Below are positions 43,596 to 52,894 of a stretch of DNA of 64,000 nt, piece after piece. The translations under genes were made by a program, and so were the position numbers. Under the pieces are notes generated by a model, which ran no database searches, was not told where the DNA came from, and saw only the letters and a program-made list of their open reading frames with translations. The first letter of the stretch is position 1. Each line of letters starts with the position of its first letter. Origin of the DNA: a bacterium (lineage in GTDB: Bacteria > Bacteroidota > Ignavibacteria > Kapaibacteriales > UBA7675); the NCBI GenBank assembly GCA_030430495.1, contig JAUIKM010000023.1, forward strand, positions 26,388 to 90,387, written 5' to 3'.

Positions 43596-45797
43596 ATGAA
43601 AAAACGAATCGCATTTATCTTCGCGCCGGCGCTCCTTCTGGTCGTTGCCGGCTTCAGTATCCTCGGCGCTCCGGACAAGACCCGGATGGCGAGCGACCCG
43701 ACCTGGGATGCCGCCCTGGTGCAGTCGGCCCTGGCGGTGCTCGAGAGTGGGCACTACGCGCCGCAAACCATCGACGACGAGCTCTCACAAAAAGCCTTTG
43801 ACCTCTACCTGGAGCGCATCGACTACCTCAAGCGTTTCCTGCTGCGGAGCGATGTCGAGAAGCTGCGCCAGTTCCGCAATTCCATCGACGACGAAGTGAT
43901 GTCCGGGCAGTTTGGACTGCTGGATATGACGACGAGCATTCTGATGGAACGCCGCGAACAGGTCAAAGACTTCGTGAGTGAAATCCTGTCCGAACCCTTC
44001 GATTTTACCGTCGACGAACGCATTGAAACCGATCCCGAAAAAGTCGAGTATTCCGCCGATCTGCCCGCCCTGCGCGAGCGCTGGCGCCGCCTGCTCAAAT
44101 ACAGCGCGCTCACGCGCTACGTCAGCCGCCTCGAAACCCAGGAAAGCATGGCCAACGGCGATGACAAGGTGGACCGCGGCGCGGACGACTCCGATGAGCA
44201 GTCCGAAGACGATGATGACGAGGCCGATGACGACGACATCGAGATCAAAACGCCGGCCGAGATCGAAATCGACGCGCGTGAAAAAGTGGCCGAAAACATG
44301 GAGCGCTTTTTCCACAACATCGATATCGAAGACCACGAAGACTACATGGCGCTCTACCTCAACGCCGTGATGAGCGTCTACGGCCCGCACACGCAATATT
44401 TTCCGCCCGCCGACAAGGACAACTTCGACATCGCCATGACCGGCAAGCTCGAAGGCATCGGCGCGCAGCTGCAGGACGACAACGGTTTTATCAAGGTCAC
44501 CAACATCGTGCCCGGCAGCGCCTCCTGGCGTCAGGGCGAACTCGAAGCCGAAGATGTCATCCTCAAAGTCGCTCAGGCCGACGGCCCCGCCGTCGACGTC
44601 GTCGACGTTAAAATCGACGAGGCCGTCAAACTCATCCGCGGAGCCAAGGGCACCGAGGTGCGCCTGACCGTCAAAAAACCGACGGGCGAAGTCAAGGTCA
44701 TCCCGATCATTCGCGACGTCGTTGAGCTGGAGGAAACCTATGCAAAGTCGGCGCTCATCCGCGACGACAACGCCGGCAAGTCCTTCGGTTATATTTACCT
44801 GCCCAAGTTTTACACCGATTTCCGCAATGACGGCTCGCGCACCTCGTCCGGCGACGTCCGCAAGGAGTTGATCAAGCTGCGGCGCGACGGCGTCGAGGGC
44901 ATCATTCTCGACCTGCGCGACAACGGCGGCGGCGCTCTGCAGGACGCCGTCGATATGTCCGGCCTCTTTTTTGACAAGGGACCGGTGGTGCAGGTCAAGG
45001 GCCGCGGCCGCCGCGCACGCGTGCTGCGTGATATGGATTCCGCAACCGTCTACAGCGGTCCGCTGATCGTTCTGGTGAACTCCTACAGCGCTTCGGCCTC
45101 GGAGATTCTCTCGGGCGCGTTGCAGGACTACGGCCGCGCGATTATCGTCGGCACCTCGCAGACCTTCGGCAAAGGCACCGTTCAGACCTTCGCCGATCTG
45201 AACCGCTACGCGCGGCGCGGCGCGGGCGAAGCCGACCGCAAGGAATTCGGATCGCTTAAACTGACCATTCAGCAGTTCTACCGCGTCAACGGCCATTCCA
45301 CGCAGTTTGAAGGCGTCACGCCCGACATTCTGCTGCCGAATCCCTCGGGATTCATCGACGAGGTCGGCGAGCGCTCGCTTGATCACGCACTGCCCTGGCG
45401 CTCGATCAATCCGGTCGAATTCCAGCATAGCCCGCACACCTGGGCCATCGACAACCTGCGCGAAAAAAGCCGCCGCCGCGTCGAAGCCAGCGAGGCGTTT
45501 GATGCGCTGCAGGAACGCGTCGCCGTCATGCGCGAGCGCCGCGAACAGACGGCCGAGAGCCTGAGCGCCGACATCATGCGCGCCGAAAACGCGCAGTTCA
45601 AAGAGTTTAATGAGCGCTTCAAGGACATGGACCGCATCGACCCCAACCTGCAGATCGAATCGCTCAGCGATGACAAACGCGACATGTTAAGCGACGAGGC
45701 CAAAAAGGAAGCCGCGGAAAAGTGGCACAAAAAACTCAGCAAGGACATCTACCTGCAGGAGGCGATTGCCATCCTGAAAGACATCGTCCTTTCCTGA
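43596..45797 (+). CDS. prc: Tail-specific (C-terminal processing) protease, S41 family
   Basis: 733 residues. Signal or anchor sequence residues 1-22. A Prc-type N-terminal helical domain carries a very acidic insertion (about 187-225, runs of Asp/Glu). PDZ domain at about 285-375 (IGAQLQDDNGFIKVTNIVPGSASW). S41 catalytic core: Ser in LVNSYSASASEILSGAL near residue 505 and Lys in TFGKGTVQTF near 530. C-terminal DUF3340-like helical region with many charged residues. Such periplasmic proteases trim or degrade proteins from the C-terminus, including lipoproteins and peptidoglycan enzymes. Apparently monocistronic. Confidence 0.92.
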   Translation: MKKRIAFIFAPALLLVVAGFSILGAPDKTRMASDPTWDAALVQSALAVLESGHYAPQTIDDELSQKAFDLYLERIDYLKRFLLRSDVEKLRQFRNSIDDEVMSGQFGLLDMTTSILMERREQVKDFVSEILSEPFDFTVDERIETDPEKVEYSADLPALRERWRRLLKYSALTRYVSRLETQESMANGDDKVDRGADDSDEQSEDDDDEADDDDIEIKTPAEIEIDAREKVAENMERFFHNIDIEDHEDYMALYLNAVMSVYGPHTQYFPPADKDNFDIAMTGKLEGIGAQLQDDNGFIKVTNIVPGSASWRQGELEAEDVILKVAQADGPAVDVVDVKIDEAVKLIRGAKGTEVRLTVKKPTGEVKVIPIIRDVVELEETYAKSALIRDDNAGKSFGYIYLPKFYTDFRNDGSRTSSGDVRKELIKLRRDGVEGIILDLRDNGGGALQDAVDMSGLFFDKGPVVQVKGRGRRARVLRDMDSATVYSGPLIVLVNSYSASASEILSGALQDYGRAIIVGTSQTFGKGTVQTFADLNRYARRGAGEADRKEFGSLKLTIQQFYRVNGHSTQFEGVTPDILLPNPSGFIDEVGERSLDHALPWRSINPVEFQHSPHTWAIDNLREKSRRRVEASEAFDALQERVAVMRERREQTAESLSADIMRAENAQFKEFNERFKDMDRIDPNLQIESLSDDKRDMLSDEAKKEAAEKWHKKLSKDIYLQEAIAILKDIVLS

Positions 45798-45833
45798 GCG
45801 CCGCCGTCACACTGCCGCTTAAACAACCCACAG

Positions 45834-45855
45834 CCGCCGTCCCCCGGGATGGCGG
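45834..45855 (+). terminator. Terminator-like hairpin after prc
   Basis: CCGCCGTCCC/GGGATGGCGG arms (one G-T pair), followed by TTGCCGTTTTG. It starts 37 bp after the stop. A second perfect hairpin (AACAGCGCCGC/GCGGCGCTGTT, 45884-45906) follows just before the next gene. Confidence 0.5.
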
Positions 45856-45927
45856 TTGCCGTTTTGACTGCCGCCCACACGTCAACAGCGCCGCCGCGGC
45901 GCTGTTAACACAACCGGACTTAAACAC

Positions 45928-46458
45928 ATGACCAGCTACGATCCCGCCCGCGAACTCGGAATGATCGACCAGTATTACGAGCGTGCGGGCGCCATGTTTA
46001 ACCTGCCCGCCGACGTCATGTTCCGTCCCGTGCCCGATTTCTCGGCCTGGTCCGCTGCGGATCATCTCGTGCATCTGGCGCGCACCAATACGCAGATCAT
46101 TCGCTCCGTAAACCAATTGCTGGAGGGCCGCGGCAGCGATGGCCGACCCACGCGTCTGGGGGCCTTTTTGCTGTTGGCGGGCGGCATTCCCCGCCGGCGC
46201 GCTCAGGCGGATCCGGCCATTCATCCGCCGTCGCAGCTGGACCGCGATCAGGCGCGTAAGATCTGGGCTGAGTCACTCGATCACCTGACGGCTTTGGCCG
46301 GGCGGACAGCTGAAATTTCACGTGCCGCGGCGCGATACAAACACCAGATCTTTGGCCTGCTCTCCGCTGCCGAATGGACGCGTTTTGCGGCTATTCACAC
46401 GCGTCACCACCTTAAAATCGCCGAGGATATCGTTCACATTCGCTGTGGCGCACACTGA
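45928..46458 (+). CDS. DinB-like four-helix protein
   Basis: 176 residues, all-helical prediction. The pattern WSAADHLVHLARTN near residue 35 and AIHTRHHLKIAEDI near 155 gives the spaced His residues typical of DinB/YfiT-type metal-binding four-helix bundles. These are used by thiol transferases and related enzymes. Substrate unknown. It lies between a hairpin (45884-45906) and the FG-GAP protein gene, with no obvious partner. Confidence 0.7.
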   Translation: MTSYDPARELGMIDQYYERAGAMFNLPADVMFRPVPDFSAWSAADHLVHLARTNTQIIRSVNQLLEGRGSDGRPTRLGAFLLLAGGIPRRRAQADPAIHPPSQLDRDQARKIWAESLDHLTALAGRTAEISRAAARYKHQIFGLLSAAEWTRFAAIHTRHHLKIAEDIVHIRCGAH

Positions 46459-46767
46459 TTCACCGCCGCGACCGACCGCATTCCCGACTTGACCGGCTCA
46501 CTCCCGCTCGCCGCGGTTTTCGGATATTGGCCCGGAATTTTGCATCTTCATCAATCCGCTTTTGTTTGGCCTTGAATGTTCAGTCGTAATCCGCACGTCG
46601 GGGCGCCTTTGACCGGCGACGTGTGGAAAGGCGTATATCCTCGTTGAGAGTGTCGGTGTGATGTCGCGTCACGCCTCGGAGAATTTGTTCGCACAGACAA
46701 GTCGTTCCCGCCGTGCGCAACAGGTGGCACTCATACAGCATCCTATTAACACAAACTGCTGCCGATC
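46459..46767. other. Intergenic stretch
   Basis: 309 bp, no gene or repeat recognised. It presumably holds the promoter for the gene at 46768. Confidence 0.5.
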
Positions 46768-49215
46768 ATGTCTGCTCAAAATACACAGGGTCGCAAGAGC
46801 GGCGGTTCTGCGCGTCGTTCCCGTCGCAGGGGCCGTCGCAAACCAACTGCCGCCGATTTCCGCCGCCTGGCAATTGCGCTCGGCGGAGCCGCCCTTGGCG
46901 GCGCATTGTTCTACTTTCTGATTGTTTCACTGGCTTCGCCGGGAGTTGAAGCCGTCCACTCGCTGGAAGAATACAGGCGCAACCGCGCCGAACTCGATGA
47001 GCACTACTGGGAGATGGAAGTGCTCGCCCAGGACTACGAAACCGTGATCATTGAGATGTGGGACGACCTGCGCGGGCGCGAAGGCGACAAGTATCGCAGT
47101 CTGCGGGACTTTCCGCTGAACAGCATTTCACTGCCGCGCCGTACGGCCGCAAGCGACATCGAACACGATATTGTTCTGGTCGACTTTGAGGGCGGCGGCG
47201 CGCGTCTGGCCGCGGCGGACTGGCGCGCCTGGCTCGACTCGCTCAGTGACGCCGGCTGGCGCATTCAACAGGGCGAGTGGCATCACCAGACTTTTGAGCG
47301 CCTGGCCGACGGACGGTACGGCTCAACCGTGTCCATGGAAATTCACGTGTTTAACACGCACTCGGACAAGCGACTGATTGTTAAAGGCAAACTCGGAATC
47401 GCATGGGAGGACCTGGGCAAAGCCGATCACATCGACGTGCTCTCGCTGCATATCGTCGAACGCGACGCTCCGCCGCTCTTTGCCGAAATGCCGCTGCCGG
47501 ATCTCCTCGGGCTCGACGCCAATCGCTCCATCGGTCCGGTTATCTGCGCCGACTTCAACCACGACGACTTTGTCGACATTCTGCTGCCCAATCTCAATAC
47601 AGTTCTGTTAAACAGGGAAGGCCGGTCCTTTGAGCGCGACCGCCTGTGCCGGGGGCCGATCGACCTGGTGACGTCCGCGCTGTACGCCGACTTCAGCGGC
47701 GACGGTCGCCCGGAGCTGCTGTGCGGCGGTTTTCTGGACGCCGGGCGGTTAAACGGAACGCCGGGAACGATGCAGCCGCTGCTCGTTATGTACAGCCCCG
47801 ACTCGCTCGGTCAGTTTTCGGATGATCCGCGTCTGGTGTTTTCATCGCCGGATCTGCACCTCGTTTCGGGTTTAACATCCGGCGACGTCGACGGCGACGG
47901 TTTTGCCGATCTGTGGTTAAGCCAGTACAAGCCGCCCTACGAAGGCGGTCAGATGCCCGACCCGTATTACGACGCCAACGACGGGTACCCTTCCTTTCTT
48001 TTGTTAAACAGGGAAGACAGCGGCGGCCGTGTGTTTGACGATCACACGCAGGACGGCGGTCTGGCTGCCAAGCGTTTTCGGCGCACCTATGCCGCCACGT
48101 TTGTCGAGCTGGACAATCGTCCCGGCCTCGACCTGATTGTCACCAGCGACTTTGCCGGCGTGGATATTTTTGTTAACAACGGCGCGGGTCGCTTCAGCGA
48201 CGCCACGGCGCAGATGCTGGACAATCCGCGCCTCTTCGGCATGGCGCATTGCCTGGCGGATTTTAACATTGACGGCGCGGTGGACATTCTGGCTATTGGG
48301 ATGAGTTCCACGACGGCCAAACGGCTGCACGCCATGGATGCGGGTTTGCCGGGTTATGCCGCGCTGGATTCTGCGCGCCTCGGCATGGCCTGGGGCAATC
48401 GCATGTATTTTCACCAGGCGGACAATTCCTACGCCCAATCGGACGCGGGCGCTTCCACCGCGCGCACGGGCTGGTCCTGGGGCTGCGCCGATCTGGATTT
48501 CGACAACGACGGCGATCCCGATGTTTATATCGCCAACGGCCACGACTCCAAAACCACTGCGCGCGATTACTGCACGCATTTCTGGCGCGACGACATTTAC
48601 CGCGCCGACTCGCATCCCGACTCGGTCATGAGTTCGGTGTACAGCAATATTATCCGCGGGCGTCGCAAGGAAGGCATTTCCTGGAATCCCTTCGAAAAAA
48701 ATCACCTGTTCCTCAATCGCGACGGTCGCGAATTTGTTAACATCGCCTGGCCGGCCGGGGTTGCGCTGGAAGAGGATAGCCGTTCTGTCGCCGCGGCCGA
48801 CTTTGACAACGACGGCCGCATGGATCTGCTGGTCGGCAGCCTGGTGTATCGCGGCAACGATCATTTGCGCGTTTATCACAATCTGGGCGATGCCCACAGC
48901 GTCGCCAACAACTGGATCGGTCTGCGCCTGCGGGAAACGGCGGAGCACTCGCTGCAGGGTGTCCACGTACATTTGTACTACGACGGTCAGGTTCGCGATG
49001 CGGTCGTTGTCGATGGCGATTCATTTTTGACGCAGGCGCCGCCTCACGTTCACTTCGGGCTCGGCCGATCCGACCGCGTCGATTCATTGACGGTGCGGTG
49101 GCCCGACGGTTTTCGTCGCAGTCTTGTCGCCCCGGCGCTCAACCGTTGGCACAGTGCCGACGAATTGTTAAACAGCGCCGCGGATGTTAAAGTACTTGCG
49201 GGAGTGCAACCGTGA
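46768..49215 (+). CDS. Membrane-anchored FG-GAP/VCBS and UnbV/ASPIC-domain protein
   Basis: 815 residues. A basic N-terminus (SGGSARRSRRRGRRK) is followed by one transmembrane helix (about 34-56), so the bulk faces the periplasm or outside. Repeats with Ca2+-binding-like DxDxDGxxD or DFNxDxxxD motifs recur: ADFNHDDFVDILLPN, ADFSGDGRPELLCGG, GDVDGDGFADLWLS, ADFNIDGAVDILAIG, ADLDFDNDGDPDVYIANG, ADFDNDGRMDLLVGS. These are FG-GAP/VCBS beta-propeller blades. The C-terminal 100 residues (NWIGLRLRE..., DSLTVRWPDGF) are an ASPIC/UnbV domain. Probably an extracytoplasmic binding or adhesion protein; function unknown. The stop overlaps the next start as GTGA. Confidence 0.85.
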   Translation: MSAQNTQGRKSGGSARRSRRRGRRKPTAADFRRLAIALGGAALGGALFYFLIVSLASPGVEAVHSLEEYRRNRAELDEHYWEMEVLAQDYETVIIEMWDDLRGREGDKYRSLRDFPLNSISLPRRTAASDIEHDIVLVDFEGGGARLAAADWRAWLDSLSDAGWRIQQGEWHHQTFERLADGRYGSTVSMEIHVFNTHSDKRLIVKGKLGIAWEDLGKADHIDVLSLHIVERDAPPLFAEMPLPDLLGLDANRSIGPVICADFNHDDFVDILLPNLNTVLLNREGRSFERDRLCRGPIDLVTSALYADFSGDGRPELLCGGFLDAGRLNGTPGTMQPLLVMYSPDSLGQFSDDPRLVFSSPDLHLVSGLTSGDVDGDGFADLWLSQYKPPYEGGQMPDPYYDANDGYPSFLLLNREDSGGRVFDDHTQDGGLAAKRFRRTYAATFVELDNRPGLDLIVTSDFAGVDIFVNNGAGRFSDATAQMLDNPRLFGMAHCLADFNIDGAVDILAIGMSSTTAKRLHAMDAGLPGYAALDSARLGMAWGNRMYFHQADNSYAQSDAGASTARTGWSWGCADLDFDNDGDPDVYIANGHDSKTTARDYCTHFWRDDIYRADSHPDSVMSSVYSNIIRGRRKEGISWNPFEKNHLFLNRDGREFVNIAWPAGVALEEDSRSVAAADFDNDGRMDLLVGSLVYRGNDHLRVYHNLGDAHSVANNWIGLRLRETAEHSLQGVHVHLYYDGQVRDAVVVDGDSFLTQAPPHVHFGLGRSDRVDSLTVRWPDGFRRSLVAPALNRWHSADELLNSAADVKVLAGVQP

Positions 49216-49718
49216 AAGTCAGTCTGTGCCTTGTGGCGTGTTGTATCTGTTTAATCAGCGGAATGTCAACCATGGTCAGCCGCGAACCAACATCCCCGAT
49301 GCTCGATCAGTTAAGCTGGCTGGAGGGCTCCTGGGAGCGCCTGCGCGAGGGCAAGCCGCCTTCCTATGAAGACTGGGAGCGCAGTTCCGACGGCGCGTTT
49401 ACGGGCCGCGGCTACAGCATCACTCCCGCGGGTGACACCACGGTGTTTGAGACGCTGCGGATTGTCCAGCGCAGCTCCGACGACGGCGACCGGCTTGTGT
49501 ATGCGGCGGACGTGGACCACAATGAGGGCGCGGTGGAATTTGTCTGTACCGGCGAGCAGGACGGCATCTGGCTGTTCAGCAATCCGGACCACGATTTTCC
49601 GCAGCTCATTCGCTATGCACCGTCGGAGGACGGCGCATCACTGCACGTTCAGGTCATCGGCCCCGACAACGAGGGCGGCACGCGCACGATCGACTTCCGC
49701 TTCCGCCGCGCCGACTGA
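49212..49718 (+). CDS. DUF6265-like secreted protein
   Basis: 168 residues starting with GTG, which overlaps the preceding stop by 4 bp. The signal peptide is Cys-rich (VSLCLVACCICLISGM). The mature part begins LDQLSWLEGSWER, followed by a lipocalin-like beta pattern (FEFLRIVQ-type strands, DHDFPQLIRY, FRFRRAD), typical of the DUF6265 family. Function unknown. The overlap implies translational coupling to the FG-GAP/UnbV protein. Confidence 0.78.
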   Translation: MKVSLCLVACCICLISGMSTMVSREPTSPMLDQLSWLEGSWERLREGKPPSYEDWERSSDGAFTGRGYSITPAGDTTVFETLRIVQRSSDDGDRLVYAADVDHNEGAVEFVCTGEQDGIWLFSNPDHDFPQLIRYAPSEDGASLHVQVIGPDNEGGTRTIDFRFRRAD

Positions 49719-49738
49719 CGCTTTCACACTCTGATTAC

Positions 49739-49964
49739 AGAGCACTTCGCCGCTGATGCGGCTTGTTTTTCCTTGTTGTTTGTCACCGGGATGAAAACGC
49801 CAATTCATCCAGTCAGTTGTTGAATCACGGGCATCGCGCGATCGCGCTTCAATTACCAGTCTGGTCGACAGCGTCAAGCTCGTCAGCGCGCCGGAAGTCT
49901 CCGAGTCCCCGGTCGGTGAGAAACATCGGTGCGACGTGTCGCCGGAGTCCCGGTGACAAACAAA
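49739..49964. repeat. Element bounded by a perfect 16-bp inverted repeat
   Basis: The left boundary is dispersed-repeat copy 5 (49739-49786) with TTGTTTGTCACCGGGA at 49776-49791. The right boundary is TCCCGGTGACAAACAA at 49949-49964, its exact reverse complement. 157 bp lie between, including GAAGTCTCCGAGTC, which also occurs next to copy 1 at 5334-5347. Confidence 0.7.
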
Positions 49965-50024
49965 AGAGTCAGCCGGCCCGCGTAAAACAGTCAGCAAGCT
50001 TCCGATGAGATTGTGAGTCGATGA

Positions 50025-50292
50025 TAATCATCCTCCCGCTCACCAGCTAAATCCGCACGTTTAACCACGTCCTGCCCGCCGTTCAGTTTTTTGCAGATGG
50101 AAGTAACATTGGTCCTTTGTAGACTTGTTCCGCGTGCGGATGTGATCGGTCCGCGCGCCGCGAAAAAATTGGCGTCGGGAGGGCGCGAATCCGCTGAGAG
50201 ACCGGAGGGCGCGCCTGTGCGCGGTAGAAAAATTTTGGCGGTGGTGGCGGGAACTCGGGTGGGCCCAAAGATTCAACGGAGGGGTGCGTCCG
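50025..50292. repeat. Long intergenic repeat, type A copy 1
   Basis: Nearly identical to 50563-50829 (differences include GACCGGAGG against GAGCGGAGG and a few single bases). It shares blocks with the type B copies near 63 kb: AACCACGT at the start, TTTGTAGACTTG, CGATCGGTC or GATCGGTCC, GGCGGTGGCGGG and GGGCCCAAAGATTCAACG at the end. Confidence 0.85.
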
Positions 50293-50562
50293 AAAATGAA
50301 GATGTCGGGTTATGTCGTCAAACGCACGTGTTAAGTATCGCCGCCGGTTGCAAGTAAATGTGGACATCCCTGTCACAACCGCCGTTGTTCGGAGCAGCAT
50401 GTCTGCGAGGTGGATTCAGAGACGTGTCGCGGAACTCACATTGATAAACAAGCGAATCATGCCTTTGCAGTCAAACTGTGCACAACAGCACAACGCAACA
50501 TCCGGTCTGTGAAGGAACCTCAATAATGGCGACAACGGTGCCTGCCGCAGGTTCAGCCTCGC

Positions 50563-50829
50563 TAATCATCCTCCCGCTCACCAGCTAAAACCGCACGTTT
50601 AACCACGTCCTGCCCGCCGTTCAGTTTTTTGCAGATGGAAGTAACATTGGTCCTTTGTAGACTTGTTCCGCGTGCGGATGTGATCGGTCCGTGCGCCGCG
50701 AAAAAATTGGCGTCGGGAGGGCGCGAATCCGCTGAGAGAGCGGAGGGCGCGCCTGTGCGCGGTAGAAAAACTTGGCGGTGGCGGCGGGAACTCGGGTGGG
50801 CCCAAAGATTCAACGCAGGGGTGCGTCCG
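50563..50829. repeat. Long intergenic repeat, type A copy 2
   Basis: Second type A copy, same orientation, beginning TAATCATCCTCCCGCTCACC and ending GGGGTGCGTCCG, 270 bp after copy 1 ends. The bases between the copies are unique. It ends about 90 bp from the stop of the desaturase-like gene. Confidence 0.85.
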
Positions 50830-50921
50830 GACTCGATCGCGCCGGACCTCCCCAAAACAAAAAAGGCGGACAAAATGCCCGCCTTTGATTGTGTATCTCG
50901 CCTTGCAACTCATGACTCAAT

Positions 50922-51953
50922 CTAGTTCAGATGTTCCTCCGGCTCGCCGGCCGCGCGATGAGCGCCGTTCTGCGCCGCACCGTTGCCGCCAACCTTTTGC
51001 GTGGTATGCACGCCGCTCTCGCCGACCTTCCGGCCGCCCTTCCGTTCGGCTTCGCGCCGACGGTACTGCTGCTCGCGCAGGCGTCGCTCCGCCGCCAGCT
51101 TCTCCTGTTCTTCGCGGCTGAACTTGAAGCTGCGGAACGCAAAGGCGTTCTGGCGCAGCCACTCCCAGCCGAGAATCTGCTGCAGACGTGCGTGTTTTTT
51201 GCCTTCAACCTCGGAGAGCGGAAAACGCGAGTGCGCCAGTCCGAACTCCTGCGCCTTGCCGTCGGGAAGGTAGGCCGTGCCGAAGATCCAGTCCCAGATG
51301 GCCAGTTTGGTGCCGAAGTTTTTGTCCAGCGCCTCCGGCGGCCAGTCTGCGTGATGCCAGCGATGCATCTCCGGGCCGTTGATAATGTACTGCAACCAAC
51401 CGCTGCGCACGTCGATATTCGCGTGGATGTACATCCCCCAGACAGCGCTGACGACGCCTTTCCACACCACCACTTCCGGCGGCGCGCCCAGCAGAACGAT
51501 AGGCGCGAACTCTATCGTCTGGTTCACCAGAATCTCACCCGCATGCGAGCGCGAACCGGCAATCCAGTCAACGTGAATCGGCGAGTGATGCGCCTCGTGC
51601 GTCCGCCACAACACCTTGTTTTTGTGCTGAAAACGGTGCGCCCAGTAAATGTACAGGTCGTGTGTCACCGTGAAAAACACCACCTGCAGCCAGATCGGCC
51701 AGTCCGAAATCAGCTTCAGACGGGAAATATCCGTGCTGCTGTCGATCCAGTGGATGATGCCCGCGAAAATGACGATCTGCAGGAAGTAGCTCTGGATAAA
51801 CGTGTACCACAGCAGGTCGTTCCAGAATCCCTCGCGGAAGAACGGCTGATTTTTGTTGTACGGAAACAGCCGTTCCAGCCCGATCAGGATCAGCGAGCCG
51901 CCCACGATCAGCGCAAAACCAAGCATTTCTGTATTGAAAGTGAAATCACCCAT
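50922..51953 (-). CDS. Sterol desaturase / fatty-acid hydroxylase family membrane protein
   Basis: 343 residues with four to five hydrophobic segments. The di-iron His clusters of the family are all present: HDLYIYWAHRFQH (HxxxxH-type box near residue 92), WRTHEAHHSP (HxxHH) and MHRWHHAD (HxxHH near 195). The C-terminal 70 residues are a hydrophilic Arg/Glu/Gly-rich tail unlike family members, perhaps a coiled coil. These enzymes hydroxylate or desaturate lipids at the inner membrane. Last gene of the sugar operon, 53 bp after the NeuB-like gene; it could modify the lipid part of a surface glycoconjugate (inference). Confidence 0.85.
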   Translation of the reverse strand: MGDFTFNTEMLGFALIVGGSLILIGLERLFPYNKNQPFFREGFWNDLLWYTFIQSYFLQIVIFAGIIHWIDSSTDISRLKLISDWPIWLQVVFFTVTHDLYIYWAHRFQHKNKVLWRTHEAHHSPIHVDWIAGSRSHAGEILVNQTIEFAPIVLLGAPPEVVVWKGVVSAVWGMYIHANIDVRSGWLQYIINGPEMHRWHHADWPPEALDKNFGTKLAIWDWIFGTAYLPDGKAQEFGLAHSRFPLSEVEGKKHARLQQILGWEWLRQNAFAFRSFKFSREEQEKLAAERRLREQQYRRREAERKGGRKVGESGVHTTQKVGGNGAAQNGAHRAAGEPEEHLN

Positions 51954-52006
51954 GCGGATAATTCCTTGCTATTGTCCAGGGAGTATTGAGCCTTGCACCG
52001 GCGCGA

Positions 52007-52894
52007 TTACTTGACGCGGCGCAGTTTCTTGCGCGCGCCCATTTCGCTCTCGTACACTTTTTTGACCCCGTCGCCCAGAGCCTTCTCAATGTCGCGGATA
52101 TTGCGCACCAGCTGGTGCAGCCCCATCACTTCCACCGAAGCGGCCTGATCCGATCCCCACATTGCGCGGTCGATCGTGATGTGACGCTCAACAAAATTTG
52201 CGCCCATCGCCACGGCGGCCCAGGTGGGCGCCAGGCCCACTTCGTGACCGGAATAACCGATCGGGCAGCCGGGGTACATGTTCCGCAGCGTGTAGATCAT
52301 TTTCAGGTTCAGTTCTTCCGTCGGAGCCGGATACGACGAGGTGGAGTGTGCAATCATCAGCTTGTCCGTGCCGATTGCTTCCACTGCTGTATCGATTTCT
52401 TCCTGCGTTGACATGCCGGTCGAAATCATCAGCGGGCGGCCCGTCGAGATTTTCTTCTGCAGCAGCGCGTGGTCCGTCAGGCTGGCCGAAGCGGCTTTGT
52501 AAAAGGGCGGGTTGAATTGCTCCATGAAGTCCACGGCTTCTTCATCCCAGCAGGACGCCGTCCACTGGATGCCGCGGTCCTTGCAGTAGCGGTCGATTTC
52601 GCCGTATTCCTCGGCGCTGAATTCCACCTTGTGGCGGTATTTGATGTAAGTCATGCGACCCCAGGGCGTATCGCGTTCGATTTCCCACTGGTCCTTGGGA
52701 ACGCACAGTTCCGGCGTGCGTTTCTGAAATTTTACGGCGTCACAGCCGGCAAACACAGCGCCGTCGATCATCTTTTTGGCGATTTCGAGCGAGCCGTTGT
52801 GATTGATGCCGATTTCACCGATAATGTACACCGGATGGCCGTCGCCGATAGGGCGGCCGCCAACATCAACGGTTCTTGTACCAGGATTACTCAT
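52007..52894 (-). CDS. spsE: NeuB/SpsE-type nonulosonate synthase lacking the SAF domain
   Basis: 295 residues from the ATG at 52894 (MSNPGTRTVD). The TIM-barrel synthase signature is clear: IGEIGINHNGSLEIAKKMI near residue 25, DAVKFQKR near 50, WTASCWDEEAVDFME, KAASASLTDHALL, MISTGMSTQEEID, and GYSGHEVGLAPTWAAVAMGANFVERHIT near 225-255. The family condenses phosphoenolpyruvate with a 6-carbon N-acetyl sugar or analogue to a nine-carbon keto acid. Usual NeuB proteins (about 340-350) end in an SAF/antifreeze-like domain covering the partner active site. This one stops at ARKKLRRVK before it. Neighbours suggest a non-standard acceptor. Confidence 0.88.
   Translation of the reverse strand: MSNPGTRTVDVGGRPIGDGHPVYIIGEIGINHNGSLEIAKKMIDGAVFAGCDAVKFQKRTPELCVPKDQWEIERDTPWGRMTYIKYRHKVEFSAEEYGEIDRYCKDRGIQWTASCWDEEAVDFMEQFNPPFYKAASASLTDHALLQKKISTGRPLMISTGMSTQEEIDTAVEAIGTDKLMIAHSTSSYPAPTEELNLKMIYTLRNMYPGCPIGYSGHEVGLAPTWAAVAMGANFVERHITIDRAMWGSDQAASVEVMGLHQLVRNIRDIEKALGDGVKKVYESEMGARKKLRRVK

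Larger units (their letters stand above)
49719..50921. other. Repeat-filled intergenic region
   Basis: 1.2 kb without a credible gene. It holds a 16-bp inverted-repeat pair (49776-49791 and 49949-49964), two copies of a 268-bp repeat (50025-50292, 50563-50829), and the downstream end of the sugar operon. Confidence 0.65.

Noticed and set aside
43785..45437. A 550-codon frame on the minus strand opposite prc
   Set aside because: Antisense shadow of a protease with intact catalytic motifs; no domain, signal or ribosome binding site.
50061..50913. Short frames in the type A and B repeats that share NLWAHP or SVESLGPP
   Set aside because: The shared peptides come from one conserved nucleotide block read in different frames in A and B; frames break between copies and have no start context, so I treat the repeats as non-coding.
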